Positions 42,254 through 54,683 are shown, counted from the stretch's first letter. The stretch is DNA of 64,000 nucleotides from Adineta ricciae (GCA_905250025.1 CAJNOJ010000010.1:186001-250000), one strand, 5' to 3'. Numbers and translations: made by a program. Notes: generated by a model from the letters alone, not told the origin.

Positions 42254-45199
42254 ATGTCTTCACTTGCGACTTTAATCAAAGACGACTCATTATCGTCAAC
42301 TCTGCGGATTGGATTCGTCAGTCTAGCTGCCTGTTCCATTGTCGGCTTAGCTGCTTATGTCGGTTACAGAGCAGCGGGGCCTCAAAACAAGACATACGCG
42401 CTACAAAATCGACATCCAGAATCGAACGAACAGGTGAATAAGAATATTAACGACGAAATACTTTACGACTTCGTTTGCTTTCGTTATTTCTTACTCTGAC
42501 GTCATAGTAACGATTCATTGGCAATGTCCTATTGTGTTTACCAGAATAGTATAGGAGACAAAGCACTGCATGATGCAATAACACGTCACTTTGACTAAGA
42601 GGCGAGTTGTCTGTAGAGAAAATAGCATTTTAGCCAATGCAGAACATGGTGTGACACACCCCCGTTCAAGAACGACAAAGCTAGACGCGAGTGTTATTCA
42701 TCGACGATCTATGGGAAGAAAAACGAGAGAATGAGAGAAATAGCTGTGGGTACACCAAAATATTCAAAGCAAACAAAATTGCTACTTGTCCTCGAAATAT
42801 ATTTATTTATTGCATCAATAGTGCTTCGTCTCGAAGTATCGTGGACATGTCGCTTCTTTTCCTATGAAACGACAAAAGAAAGCAGCGAATTTTTTTGAAA
42901 TACTGATAGTGACTAGAGATGATTAGTATCAAATTTCAACGAAACGAGAGTAATAGTAACTGAAACTTTTCAAACTCATTCTAACGAAACAATCGATAAT
43001 GACTTTACAATAGATGCACCGAATGAACCTGTAGTTATATAGCAACTGATAAGATACGGATTAGACGCTAGCAGGTCCAATAGTAGCATATAATCCAAGG
43101 CGAACAAGCAACACGTCAAAGAATGTGTATGACCTCAAAGGATACGTTCTGTTATTTTCCTCGTATTATTATCTTCATCGATGTTTGCACGTAAACGTCA
43201 TGCCGTTCTTTTAGCCTTCTGCTAGATTATCTTGAGCCTTACTTTAACAAACTGCTTGTAGAGTAGTCTTAGTCGAAAGATGTCACTGAATTTCTTTTTT
43301 ATTCACAGATCGAAAAAGTACTTGAATCGCTGCGGCTTGACGATGAGAAGCTGCGTCAAATAATGCAATATCTCGAGAAAGAAATGGAAGATGGTCTTTC
43401 ACCAGCTACACATAAAAATGCAGATGTTAAAATGTTTCCTACTTATGTTCGCACGATAGCCGACGGTTCAGAAACTGGCCAAGTGCTTGCATTAGATTTG
43501 GGCGGAACTAACTTTCGTGTTTTACTCGTCACATTATTGCCACAATCAAGAGTTGAATTAACTTCGAAGATATTCGTCATACCACAGTCAATTATGTTGG
43601 GCGAAGGAGCTAATGTAAGGCGAATATGAAAACTAGAAAAATGAAGCATCTTGAAAAACGTTTGGTGTTGCTTTGTTTAGCTGTTTCGACATCTCGCCGA
43701 ATGTCTTTTAGAATTTATGAGAAAAGAAAATTTGTCCTTAACTGGCCCTCGATATCCATTGGGTAAATTTAATCTTTAGCAAATAAGAATATCCTGTCTG
43801 TTTTATTTTCTCTTAGGCTTTACATTTTCATTTCCTTGTAAACAAGAAGGTCTTGCATCGGCACGATTATCAACATGGACCAAAGGCTTCACATGTTCCG
43901 GTGTTGTTAACGAAGACGTTGTTAAACTACTTCAAAATGCTATCGATGAAAAAGTACGAATATCAAATCAGAAGATTGTCTTTTATGTACAAATTTTATC
44001 TTTAGAAAATCAATGTTCAATGTGTAGCACTTGTCAATGACACTGTGGGCACATTAATGGCATGTGCATACAAAGATCCAAACACAGCCATCGGTCTCAT
44101 CTTAGGTACAGGTACAAATGCATGTTATGTGGAAAAATTAGATAAAGTTGGCACTTGGGATGGCGATTACAACGAACCTAAACAAGTTATTATTAATATG
44201 GAATGGGGAGCGTTTGGTAATAATGGTCGTCTGAACTATATACGAACGAAATACGATGAAGAAGTTGACTTATCATCAGTCAATCCAGGCAAACAAGTGT
44301 AATTAACAAAAGTTTTTTGATAAAAATTGTCTATATCATGTTTTCATTTCAGTTTTGAGAAAATGATTAGTGGCATGTACATGGGTGAAATAGTTCGTTT
44401 AATCATTCTTGACTTAATGCAACAAGATTTACTGTTTATTGGTCAACGTGATGGCTACGGAGATTATAGCACACCATTGTTTACTCGCGGTGGTTTTTAT
44501 ACAAAATTTGTCAGTACAGTTGAGACTGATGAAGGAATTGCTTTTGCAAACACACGACGAGTCTTGGAAGACATGGGCATTCGAAATCCAACATTCGATG
44601 ATTGTGCTATCGTCCAACATATTTGCAAAAATGTCTCGAAACGAGCAGCAAGATTAGCTGGTGCAGGTAAAGATTGATTTAATATACCTGGAAGAAAGAA
44701 GTGATTGAACTAATCGACTTTTATTTAGCTCTCGCTGTTTTGATCAATCGTATAAATAAGCCCAATGTTACTGTTGGTGTTGACGGTTCCTTGTATCGTT
44801 ACCATCCTAGATTCAAGAGAAACATGGAGAAATGTATGAAAACAATGGTCAGCAAGAACATCAAGGTATGTTAAACAGAAAATATTGTGTAGGCTAAGGA
44901 TGTTGCTAAGTAATTGTAAGCAAGTCCTAAACAATTTGGTGTTCTGTTTCTTATTTATTCCATCAAATATTTTCTCTTCTATTTAGTTCAAATTAACCTT
45001 ATCCGATGATGGTAGCGGCAAAGGAGCTGCATTGATTGCAATCGTTGCTGATCGTTATCAAAGAAGTCAGTTGAGGTCCGTATCAAGTTTTGATGAAAGC
45101 GAAGACGAACAGATTCGTATTCAATTTCAACAACAACCGCCGAATCCAGTTCCACCTATCGTAAAAGCTACGAATACAATAACCAGAACACTACCTTAA
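42254..45199 (+). CDS. HK: Hexokinase with an N-terminal hydrophobic segment
   Basis: Exons 42254-42433, 43309-43614, 43681-43762, 43817-43953, 44006-44298, 44353-44666, 44729-44865 and 44987-45199 give 553 residues, a single catalytic unit of about 50 kDa plus extensions. It phosphorylates glucose with ATP, the first step of glycolysis. Seen: phosphate-1 loop [15 protein letters not shown], sugar-binding [12 protein letters not shown] and TKGFTCSG, catalytic Asp in [32 protein letters not shown], and ATP site [14 protein letters not shown]. The first exon encodes a hydrophobic stretch ([20 protein letters not shown]) that could be a membrane anchor, unlike the short amphipathic mitochondrial tag of vertebrate HK1/2. 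The C-terminal 40 residues are polar and Gln/Pro-rich. Intron 1 is 875 nt, by far the longest in the gene. Confidence 0.94.
42434..43308 (+). other. Long first intron of hexokinase
   Basis: 875 nt against about 50-120 nt for the gene's other introns. No ORF of note. It could carry enhancers or an alternative promoter that would skip the membrane-segment exon; that is inference. Confidence 0.5.
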
Positions 45200-47331
45200 T
45201 CCAGCTAGTTTTACATATAATTTCTCCTCAATCTCTCACATGTATGAATGTTCAGCCTAGAACGTAACTTCTGGATATGCATTCACTAGATACCGCATCG
45301 AAACCGAAGCTTGAATGGTCTGTCATTCCTGAATTCCAACAATACCCAAGATTCCAGCACGTCGTTGACGTGATTCGTAGGCCATACTAAGATTCAGGCC
45401 AATCTCAGATTCGCCTGGTTTGATTAGGCCAATCCAAGATCGAACTAGGCTATTCATGGAAAAATCTTAGTTTCGCCTAGTTCAATCTTAGATTGGTCTG
45501 ATGAAGCCAGGCCAATCCGAGATTCGCCTGATTCCGAGATTGTTCTACAACATATACAATGATCATGATGGAAAATGCGTTCGTTCACAAGTGAAGGAAA
45601 AGACAGTTTCGAGAACAGATAACTTGATCAGATGGTAAATATGACGTTGTACCTCCCGTTTTACAATCATATATCTCGGGCACATCTCACTCCTGATAGT
45701 CTAACAGCGTCCGTATCCGATGCATGTCTGGCAAGAACGTGTTTGTTGTATTTTGTATTTGTCATATTATGATTATTTAGATGTTTTCTCTTTTTTCCTT
45801 ATTGTATTTGTATATCCTTCGACTGGTTTCAGAAACACACGGTACATTACCTGCCCTTTCCGACTAATATCCTCCTCAAAATCAGCGACCATTTTAGTTA
45901 TTTATTACAATTTTGTTTTTTTCTGACGTGTCATTTTTTTTGTTTCATTCATACGTTGATCTCATTGATGAATATGATATATTTTTTCTTTATTCACAGA
46001 CCTATACCTAGGTCGCTACTAAAACAACAACTACTGACTTAATTATTCTAACCTGAAGATAAATCTACAGTACGCCTAAAGAAATCAGAAAGACTTGATT
46101 TTAATTTGTTTGGTTTTTGTGAAAACTAAACAATCTTCAATATTGAGCATGATTGTAACAGTAGTATCAACAAAAATCTCAAGAAACAGTCACATGTTCA
46201 CCATCCTATTTTGTAAATACGTAATCTCTCGACAAATTCCAGACTGTACGATAAGCTAAAAAACAGCCTTCGTTTGTTATTATTGTTTTGTCAAGGCCAA
46301 GTTATTGTCTAAATATAGCGGGAGATAATACAGCATCCATCGACAGTTGTATCTCGAACAACTATATTTGACAATTCAGCTTTGATTGGATAGAAAAACT
46401 AATAACAAACAAACTATTAAATATCTCGTCGATTCAAGCAAATCGACTTGCATATTATTCATCATAAGCAAATAAATGTATCACATTTACAGTTGTCATG
46501 ATAGATCATGATATAATTGACTCATCTTTGATGCAAAAGCCAAATATCGAGGAGTTTTAATGGCAAATTTTCTTCATGCTCGATCTTTTTTACTATTCTA
46601 TCAAGAAGGCGATCATCGCCGGGCGTTTTTTCTTCTTGTCCTTATTTGTGTAATGTGACGTATTTCAATAGATTTCTTCGTTTTTTGCTTTCTCTTTTTA
46701 TTCTGACAAAACGACAACCCACGCCCTGCACAACTATATAGGGACAGTTTTTTCTTGTTACGAGAAGCAAAGCGCAATTAAACAGAAAAGAGAAAAGAAA
46801 ATGACGACGAATCTCTATTTTCTCTCGTTTTTTTTTGTGTAACCGATGGCAAGATGAAACGAATAACAAATTGTGTTGGATGTCGTCAACATATAACACC
46901 GTCGTAGAATGCAAGACAGGAAGAAAGAAAAAAAAAAGAACGCGAGAGAAAGAGAGACCAAACTCATACACAATCCTACTCAAAGAATAAAAAAACGACC
47001 GAAAGAGAAAAAAAGAGAAAGATAGAAACCTTTACGAGTATACGCGCGTGTGTGTTCACTGCTGATCGTCATTATACATGAGAGTGTATGTATATGTAAA
47101 AACAGATGAGAGAAAGAGTGAAGGAAACTAATGATTTACGTCAATACCATTCATCTGTCTACGATATTGACTGCTAGTGTTAATAACGTCCTACTCCATC
47201 GTTAATTTTAATCATTATATTTGGTTTCTTTTTGCGTATAGCTTAGGCTTTATTGCTGATCAACTCACTATCGATTTTTTTTTCTCGACTAGATCAAATC
47301 TGGACAAAAAGGAGTGTATTGATTGTTTTAG
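45200..47331. other. Intergenic region between hexokinase and RNF217
   Basis: About 2.1 kb, the largest apparently gene-free gap except around 7-10 kb. It holds a cluster of related 20-30 bp units (45390-45540, listed separately), purine-rich tracts at 46920-47025, and TTTTAG (47326-47331) directly before the RNF217 ATG. No exon found. Confidence 0.5.
45390..45540. repeat. Cluster of short direct and inverted repeats
   Basis: The unit AGGCCAATCxxAGATTCGCCTG recurs imperfectly at about 45395-45419, 45426-45450 and 45509-45532. A half unit (AATCTTAGTTTCGCCTAG) lies at 45464-45481, and an inverted half (AATCTTAGATTGGTCTGAT) at 45485-45503. It is a decayed repeat or small foldback element. Confidence 0.6.
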
Positions 47332-49249
47332 ATGGCTGAGCAATGTTTATCCAGCTCAACTGATATTCCGTCCGTAATAAATGTCAATTCTCTTACTCAT
47401 CATTCACTTTCGAATAAACTTCATGTTCCCACAATCACATCATCGTCGTCGATAAACACTACGTCGTCGTCGTCTTCAGCAGCATCATCGACAAGTTCGT
47501 TGACAATCTATTGTATTGAAACAGGCTCTGTTGCTCAATCGCTTCGTCGTCGTCAATCGTTAACGAATACAACTACAATAGCGAATAATATTGAGATTAC
47601 AACGACTACTATCGATGAAGGACGTCTGCTTAACGATAATGATAAGTCTTGTGGCTTATTGACAGATGTTGAAAAGACAGTTACTCAAAGTGATGGTGAT
47701 GACGAATCGTTTGATGATGATGATGATGATGATGACGATGAAACAATTATTTACGATTCACTGGATCCTCCATCATTTCCAACACCACCCAATTATGTCA
47801 GCTCTCCCTGCCCTATTTGTTTAGAGCTAGCAGTATTACAAGTCTCGCCGTGTTGTTACTTTCTTTGCTGTAATAATTGCTGGCGCGCACATATATCGTC
47901 AACAATCAACGATGGTCGAATCAAAATTCCATGTGTAGCAAATGAATGTAACAAATATCTGACGCGAGAATCGATTGTCAACTTTGTCCGATATGATCCT
48001 TCATTACACGATCGATATTTAAAACTATACTTAAATGCTAATCAAAACCCACGTGCTAAAACATGTAAGTTCATTGAACATATCAGTTGATTGATTTTCA
48101 TGCTTTCTCCTCATCATTAGGTCCGCGTTGTTGTCATCTCTACTCACTGGATGCAACAAAAGTAGTGCCGATAGTAAAAGAGAAAAAATTCAAAACACAT
48201 AATCATAATAAGAAGATTCCTAAACAAGTTCAATGTTCGGAATGTTCACTTGTCTGGTGTTTTCGTTGTTCAGCGCCTTGGCATGAAAATATGACGTGCA
48301 AACAGTTCATTAAAGGTGATAAACTTTTGTTAAAATGGATCAATCAAAAAAATGAAGAGCAATGGAATGCTCGAAAATGTCCCAAATGTTCTTCACTTAT
48401 TCAACGTGCTGGAGGTACAGATTTCTCCTTCTTTCTCAGTCGACATTTCCTCTTTTTCACGCATAGGTTGTCCTCATATGACTTGTCAATCTTGTGCATG
48501 TGAATTCTGTTATCTGTGTGGTCGACGTTATATCCAAATACCATTTATTGGTCAACATAGTAATAAATTCAGGTTCGATTGATAATTACACAAAAAGAAA
48601 GAGTAATCATTCTTCCATGTGTTTCTATAGTATGTTCGGATGTCCATATAATTTTTATCCTGAGAAACCATGGCTTCGTCGAACTATACGTGGCATGATC
48701 GCTACTGGTGTTGTTGTTGCCTCACCAATCATTGTTGCTGGTGCTGTTACTGCAGCTATAACTGTTTTACCACCGTTTGGCATCTACAAACTTGTCAAAC
48801 ATGTACGTCACCGTCGGCACCCTCATCTCGAAACGACATTTCCGATTGGTGAACCATTTCTTCTCGAGCATGAACTTGGTGATCGTCAAGCAATGATACA
48901 AGCAGCATTTCATATGGATTTACATGGTGACCTTACTGATGATATTCTCCGTGCACTTCGGCAACATTCAGGTGGATTATCGTTTACTCATACATTAGAA
49001 GAAGAAGATCATGATGAAGATAGTAGTGAAATGGATTCTGATTTTCCCCTCTCGATATTCGCCGATATGGATGTCGAACATTTGTTTACCACTGATGATT
49101 ATGTAGTTAATTCTCCGTTGAACTATCACACTTGTCCGACAACACCTGCTACAATTTTACGAAAAGACGGCAGTCATAGTTTAACTGATCTGCCAACAAC
49201 TAATCAAGCGAGTCTCAATCGTCACCATTCAATGACAGCAGAACATTAG
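47332..49249 (+). CDS. RNF217: RBR-type E3 ubiquitin ligase, RNF217-like
   Basis: Exons 47332-48064, 48121-48414, 48467-48572 and 48631-49249 give 583 residues. RBR ligases pass ubiquitin through a RING2 cysteine thioester. After a Ser/Thr-rich start and an Asp run (about 128-136) come RING1 from Cys160 (CPICLELAVLQVSPCC), an in-between-RING domain (CSECSLVWCFRCSAPWHENM), and RING2 (CPKCSSLIQRAGGCPHMTCQ) with the catalytic Cys in GGC. Then CPYNFYPEKPWLRRTIRG matches the vertebrate RNF217 region before its membrane helix, here about residues 398-425. A long polar tail, absent in the vertebrate protein as I recall it, ends the protein. The ATG follows TTTTAG directly. The last 381 bp recur, diverged, after 53212. 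Confidence 0.92.
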
Positions 49250-50352
49250 GATTTTCTTGAATCTGTGAAAAATGTATATACGTTTCGTATCTGAAGTGCA
49301 CGCATGTTCATATATTTCTCCGCCCGGTGTGCTTTTTTCCTATTTCTTTTTTTCTCAGTGACAGCACAGTTGCTTATGATATTTGGTTTTGTGTCGTATG
49401 TGTGTGTGTGTGCGTGTGTGCATCCGTTTGTTTTCCTGAATCTATGCCATTCATTGCATATAAAGATAAATAAAGAAAACTTATTATACAACAGACATTT
49501 TCTGTCATATTTTAGTATTAATGACGTAAAAAAACGATAATGACGAATGAATATTTTATCGTGAGAATATCTAAATATAAATAACTGACACAAAACATCA
49601 CGAAATACTGTGTAATGAGATGTAATTCATTAAAGATCTGTCTTCTGAGTACAGTACTCAGAACTTGTACTAATATTTATCATAATTAGTTAAAAAGTAA
49701 GAACAACTTTTACTTTCACTCGTTGATATTTCATGTTCTATACGTAATCGTTTATTTACCGAGCAAAACTGCCAATAATGGTTTCATAAGAAAGATCAAT
49801 GAGTGAATACTGAAGTGCGAAAATAAATACGATTTAATCACAACTATTATATCAAACAATATACTTTCGATTGCTAAGCTATGTACATTAGGAGTGTCAT
49901 ATGATATGATGCAATACGAGTGAACGAACATAGACATGTCTCTGATGTCAAGTTTAGTTTTTGGTGTATATGTGAGAAGTATTCGTTTGAATGTTGAAAA
50001 CATACAATTAACGCGTACACAGACAGTTTGGTTTATGATTAGTAATCATATGTTAAATCGAGAAGTATTTGAGAATGTTCTATCATAAGAAGTAAAAGAA
50101 TTCCATGTGTTAAAACGTAGTTATTCTGTTCAGTAGTGATTTCAATACATGAAATTTTCAATTTACTGATGGTTTGGTTTAGTTCTTATTAGAATAGAGT
50201 ATAATGAAAAGTTCAACGAGTATGCACGCTATTAGGTGTTATTTGAATACGATATGATTGAACAAGCAGAACGAAGTTTTAATAAATCTGAAAAGCAAAA
50301 CACACTGATGAAAGTTTATAATGTTTGACAAAAAAGAGAAACACCATTTAGA
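49250..50352. other. RNF217 3' UTR and convergent spacer, copy 1
   Basis: Includes a (GT)n run near 49403-49424 and polyadenylation signal AATAAA at 49469-49474. The rest is AT-rich without exons and is repeated after 53594. Confidence 0.6.
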
Positions 50353-50669
50353 TCATTTGTTTATAATAAATACTTCGATTTCTTCAACCACATTGTTATT
50401 ATTTGTAGTCAAAGTTGAATTACAGATGCAATTGTTGTCAGCATCACAATAACCTGTCAATGAAGCTTGTGTAAAGAAACAGTAAGTACGACAGGCAGCA
50501 TTGCCACCAAACGAGCATATACTATCCATTACATTTGTCTTTTTCTCTTGCATGCAAACTAAAAAAAGGCGAGATGCTGTGAAGTGCGAAGAAATTGTCA
50601 ACAGATTTTACTCGATGTGCCAATGGTGAGAAATAAGAAAGTGATGAGGAGATCAAACTTTGAAAACAT
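50353..50669 (-). CDS. Defensin-like (CS-alpha-beta) secreted peptide, copy 1
   Basis: Exons 50669-50612 and 50558-50353 join in phase to 87 codons. The first exon encodes a signal peptide (MFSKFDLLITFLFLTIGTS). The second holds six cysteines spaced C-x7-C-x3-C-x10-C-x5-C-x-C (CSFGGNAACRTYC ... GYCDADNNCIC), which is the invertebrate defensin CS-alpha-beta pattern; GYCDADNNC fits the gamma-core of antimicrobial peptides. A seventh Cys lies right after the predicted signal cleavage region. The core is followed by an acidic, Asn/Thr-rich tail, unlike cationic insect defensins. It lies downstream of Argonaute on the same strand, 530 bp away. Function (antimicrobial or other) is inferred from fold only. 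Confidence 0.7.
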
Positions 50670-51199
50670 ATTGATAATTCAATCACGTCACACGCGCTTC
50701 TCTTTCATATATATCCTTTTTACATACGTAAATCCGTTCGGCGTTCTTCCGCGTTATTCATTGGTGAGAGATTCTTTACCAATAACTTTTGAGCGCCTTT
50801 TCGAAGAAGGAAAAAGGGATGGTCAACGAAAAAAATGGCTATTGTAGTATTTCTTGTCTTATCTTTCCTTTATTCCGCTGTTTTATTTCACTTCAGCATA
50901 GCTATAAAAAGTATATTGTTGAAAAAATATGGAACAGCGTCGGTGAAAAGCTTCGTTAATCATTTTGTATAAAGAGATTTCACTGGGACTCCCTTGATTG
51001 CCAGTGGATACTCCACTAGTAAAGAGATCAAGTACGAAATTCATTGTTCTTGTTTATTTGAAGTTCGTTGATATACTAAAGAGCACGATCATATAAAAAT
51101 ATCCTTTGAACAAAACAATCGAGTATATAGAAATGTGATAGAAATAGACATGAGATGTTTCAAACGAATGGAAAACAAATAAATGTGAATATTTGTTCT
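50670..51199. other. Spacer between Argonaute copy 1 and defensin-like copy 1
   Basis: About 530 bp, repeated in unit 2. It should contain the defensin-like promoter and Argonaute 3' UTR. No AG acceptor lies close upstream of the defensin-like ATG. Confidence 0.5.
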
Positions 51200-53211
51200 C
51201 TATGTAAACCACATCATGTTCTTAACGTTTTTATTGACCATAATCAGATTACTTTTAATATCTTCGAGTGTAAGATCATCTTCATCTTGTCCAGAAGTAT
51301 CACGATTTGATTGGTGCTGCGATGATGATGATGATGATGATTGATATGGTTCTTTTTCGAAGTATCGCGAATGGTACGCAACTGTATGGGCATAGCGAGC
51401 AGCTGCTGGACATTTAACTGCTTTTGTACATCGGACATCCGTATGACAGAGCTAAACAAATCAATAGATCACTCTTTGAGAACAAACGACTGAACTTCTT
51501 CCTACCCAAAATGTCAGTTGTTGTAATTCATCGCTAGTAAATTCAATTTCATTGTATAAAACATGATAATAAGAGCAAACATTTGTACCCAGTGCACCAG
51601 CATGCGAGTTCAGATAAAAATCAAATTGACGTGGGTGTACGATAGTTGTATCGATAACTGTTCCGGCAGCCATATTTGTTATTCGTTGACCATTTGGAGC
51701 GAAAAATCGAGTATTATGCGATTTTTTAATGACAACAAATGTTATCTTCGGTAGTGGACGATTGCCATAGACTTCTATACAAGCATTTTTCAACGCTTGC
51801 ACTTCATTGTCTAGAAGTTTTTGAAAATGTCCTTCATCTACTCCATCACGATAAACCACAATCTTTGTTGGATACTGTTTATTTGTTTGAACAAATACAT
51901 GTAAAAGATCACGTGTCATTGGTTGAAAATCCTTAATAACTTCTAACGAGTATTTTTTATCTTTCAATGGACGTTGTTCACTGGATCGGCATATATATTG
52001 CGTTGATGTTGGAGATACACTTGCAACAACAGCAGCAATCGAGGGTTTACGTTCCGAGACAACGACATGAGAAACATCCGCACCAATAAACATGAAAACA
52101 TCACCATTGGTTTTCGGTTGGTCAACGAATATCTTCTTAAATGAAACTGTGGAATTGATTCCACCTAAACGTGCGTTCATTTTTTGAGCAATATTTTCAA
52201 TATAAGCGTTCTAAATATATTTGAATTTAGTTAATGTATAGAAAGTCGAAGATAAAACGCACGAGTTTGCCAGGATTGTTTTGTTTTCGAATAGAACCCA
52301 AATCACAGCCTATGAAATGAAACTTTCAGCTGTTCTGAAATCGATAAAAAGCAAAAATATTTACAAAGAGTGATAATGCCGAATTCTTGTAAGGCACATC
52401 GCTTTATCGTTTGATAGGATTCTGGACAATCACCAATCAAAACAAATAAACCGAATTCTCCACCGTTGGCATGTAGATCATAGATACATTGCCGAATTTG
52501 ATGAGGAGAGATGATTTTCGTGTCAAAACGAGGGTTCATTTGAATGCCATAACGACGTGTTGTCTTTAACAAATATATAAATCTTAGACATATTTCTCAA
52601 ATCAAGTCACCTACTCACCTCTGGTAACATATTACAAAATTCATCCAATTTTTGCATATCCATATGTCCTGGTTCTCGTTTTCCATCTTTGACTAAAATC
52701 ATCTCCCACTAGAAAACATTTCAAACTAGAACATCTATCAACGAAATACACATTCAATTGTTTACCTTATGAACACGTGTTGTTTGCTGTAACAAATTTC
52801 CCTTCATTAGCCATTTGCCAATGGTTACCGAAACGATTCGATTGTTTCGATAAACAATATTCGGTGGCTCAAGTACGCGTCCTTTGACTTGGACCATTTC
52901 ACTCGTATCAATAGTCATCGATAGATGTTTCAAATACGGATCATTGTTAAAATTTCTCTCCGCAGCAATTGTCATGGTTTTATTGAATCGAACTTCAGGC
53001 AATAGAATCGAACGTTTCGATTTTTCGGCGTTTTGTTCCGTTGACATCAATGATCGATCAACAATTTGCCACTCTTCCACGAAGCATAGTTCAATCGGTA
53101 TATAAGAAGAATTTTGTGCACCTTTATTTACACATTCAAGTGTTGGTAAACGTGGATGTTTCAGTTTAATCTGATATTTTTCATCGAGAAATTGCGTAAC
53201 AGACATCTTTC
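51200..53211 (-). pseudogene. Argonaute copy 1, 5'-truncated at an assembly join
   Basis: Exons (minus) 53211-52766, 52708-52619, 52563-52365, 52309-52263, 52210-51506 and 51451-51200 match the complete gene at 55535-58966 exon for exon, with no stop or frameshift. The first about 402 residues (N domain and start of the PAZ region) are missing because the sequence is interrupted by n at 53212 and jumps to an RNF217 tail on the opposite strand. PIWI-domain residues for slicing are intact. The last exon is one codon longer than in the complete copy, from an extra triplet in a (GAT)n stretch near 51320-51339. Whether this is a real truncation or just an unfinished allele cannot be decided here; the label pseudogene is provisional. 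Confidence 0.75.
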
Positions 53212-53212
53212 N
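53212..53212. other. Single undetermined base at repeat-unit junction
   Basis: A lone n separates two sequences that do not continue each other: Argonaute (minus) on the left and an internal RNF217 codon (plus) on the right. This is typical of a scaffold join rather than a base-call failure. Confidence 0.85.
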
Positions 53213-53593
53213 CATGAACTTGGTGATCGTCAAGCAATGATACAAGCAGCATTTCATATGGATTTACATGGTGACCTTACTGATGATATTCTCCGTGCAC
53301 TTCGGCAACATTCAGGTGGATTATCGTTTACTCATACATTAGACGAAGAAGATCATGATGAAAATAGTAGTGAAATTGATTCTGATTTTCCCCTCTCGAT
53401 ATTCGCCGATATGGATGTCGAGCATTTGTTTACCAACGATGATCATGTAATTAATTCTCCATTGAATTATCACACTTGTCCGACAACACCTGCTTCGCCT
53501 TTACGAAAAGACGGCAGTCATAGTTTAACTGATCTGTCAACAACTAATCAGCCGAGTCTCAATCGTCACCATTCAATGACAACAGAACACTAG
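53213..53593 (+). pseudogene. RNF217 C-terminal tail, orphan second copy
   Basis: Codes the last about 126 residues of the RNF217 frame (from HELGDRQAMIQ to the stop) without RING domains or start codon. About a dozen residues differ from the first copy, clustered in the acidic segment and the Ser/Thr tail, and the frame is intact. It is either the 3' end of another allele or a truncated duplicate; as it stands it cannot make a ligase. Confidence 0.8.
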
Positions 53594-54683
53594 AATTCTC
53601 TTGCATCTGTGAAAAATGTATATACGTTTCGTATCTGAAGTGCACGCATGTTCATATATTTCTCCGCCCGGTGTGCTTTTTCCTATTTCTTTTTCTCAGT
53701 GACAGCACAGTTGCTTATGATATTTGGTTTTGTGTCGTATGTGTGTGTGTGTGTGTGCATCCGTTTGTTTTCCTAAATCTATGCCATTCATTGCATATAA
53801 AGATAAATAAAGAAAACTTATTATACAACAGACATTTTCTGTCATATTTTAGTATTAATGACGTAAAGAAACGACAATGACGAATGAATATTTTATTGTG
53901 AGAATATCTAAATATAAATAACTGACACAAAACATCACGAAATACTGTGTGGTTAGATGTAACTCATTAGAGATCTGTCTCCTGAGTACAGTACTCAGAA
54001 CTTGTACCTATATTTATCATAATTAGTTAAAAAGTAAGAGCAACTTTTACTTTCACTCACTGATATCTTATGTTCACTACGTAATCGTTTATTTACCGAG
54101 CAAAACTGCCGATAATGGTTTCATAAGAAAGATCAATGAGTGAATATTGAAGTGCGAAAATAAATACGATTTAATCACAACTATTATATCAAACAATATT
54201 CTTTCGATTGCTAAGCTATGTACATTAGGAGTGTCATATGATATGATGCAATACGAATGAACATAGACATGTCTCCGATGTCAAGTTTAGTTTTTGGTGT
54301 ATACGTGAGAAGTATTTGTTTGAATGTTGAAAACATACAATTAACATGCACATAAACAGTTTGGTTTATGATTAGTTATCGTATGTTAAATCGAAAAGTA
54401 CTTGAGAATTTTCGATCGTAAGAAGTAAAAGAATTCCATGTGTTAAAACGTAGTTATTTTGTTGAGTAGTGATTTTAATACATGAAATTTTCAATTTACT
54501 GATGTATTTTTTTAGTTTTTGTTAGAAGAGTATAAGAAAAAGTTCAACAAGTAAAGCACGCTATTACGTGTTATTTAAATACGATATGATTGAACAAGCA
54601 GAACGAAATTTTAATAGATCTGAAGAGCAAAATATACTGATGAAAGTTCATAATGTTTGACAAAAAGAGAAACACCATGTAGA
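53594..54683. other. RNF217 3' UTR and spacer, copy 2
   Basis: Repeats 49250-50352 with substitutions, a shorter (GT)n run and AATAAA at 53806-53811. No exon. Confidence 0.6.

Larger units (their letters stand above)
48869..53211. repeat. Direct repeat unit 1 (4.3 kb)
   Basis: This segment runs from within the last RNF217 exon through defensin-like copy 1 to within the PAZ-region exon of Argonaute copy 1. The same order and orientation recurs at 53213-57544 with scattered substitutions and small indels in coding and non-coding sequence alike. The unit ends exactly at the single n (53212). Confidence 0.95.

Noticed and set aside
53156..53593. A fusion open frame reading from antisense Argonaute through the n into the RNF217 tail
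   Set aside because: The left part is the wrong strand of Argonaute and the n is a join, so the apparent fusion is artificial.
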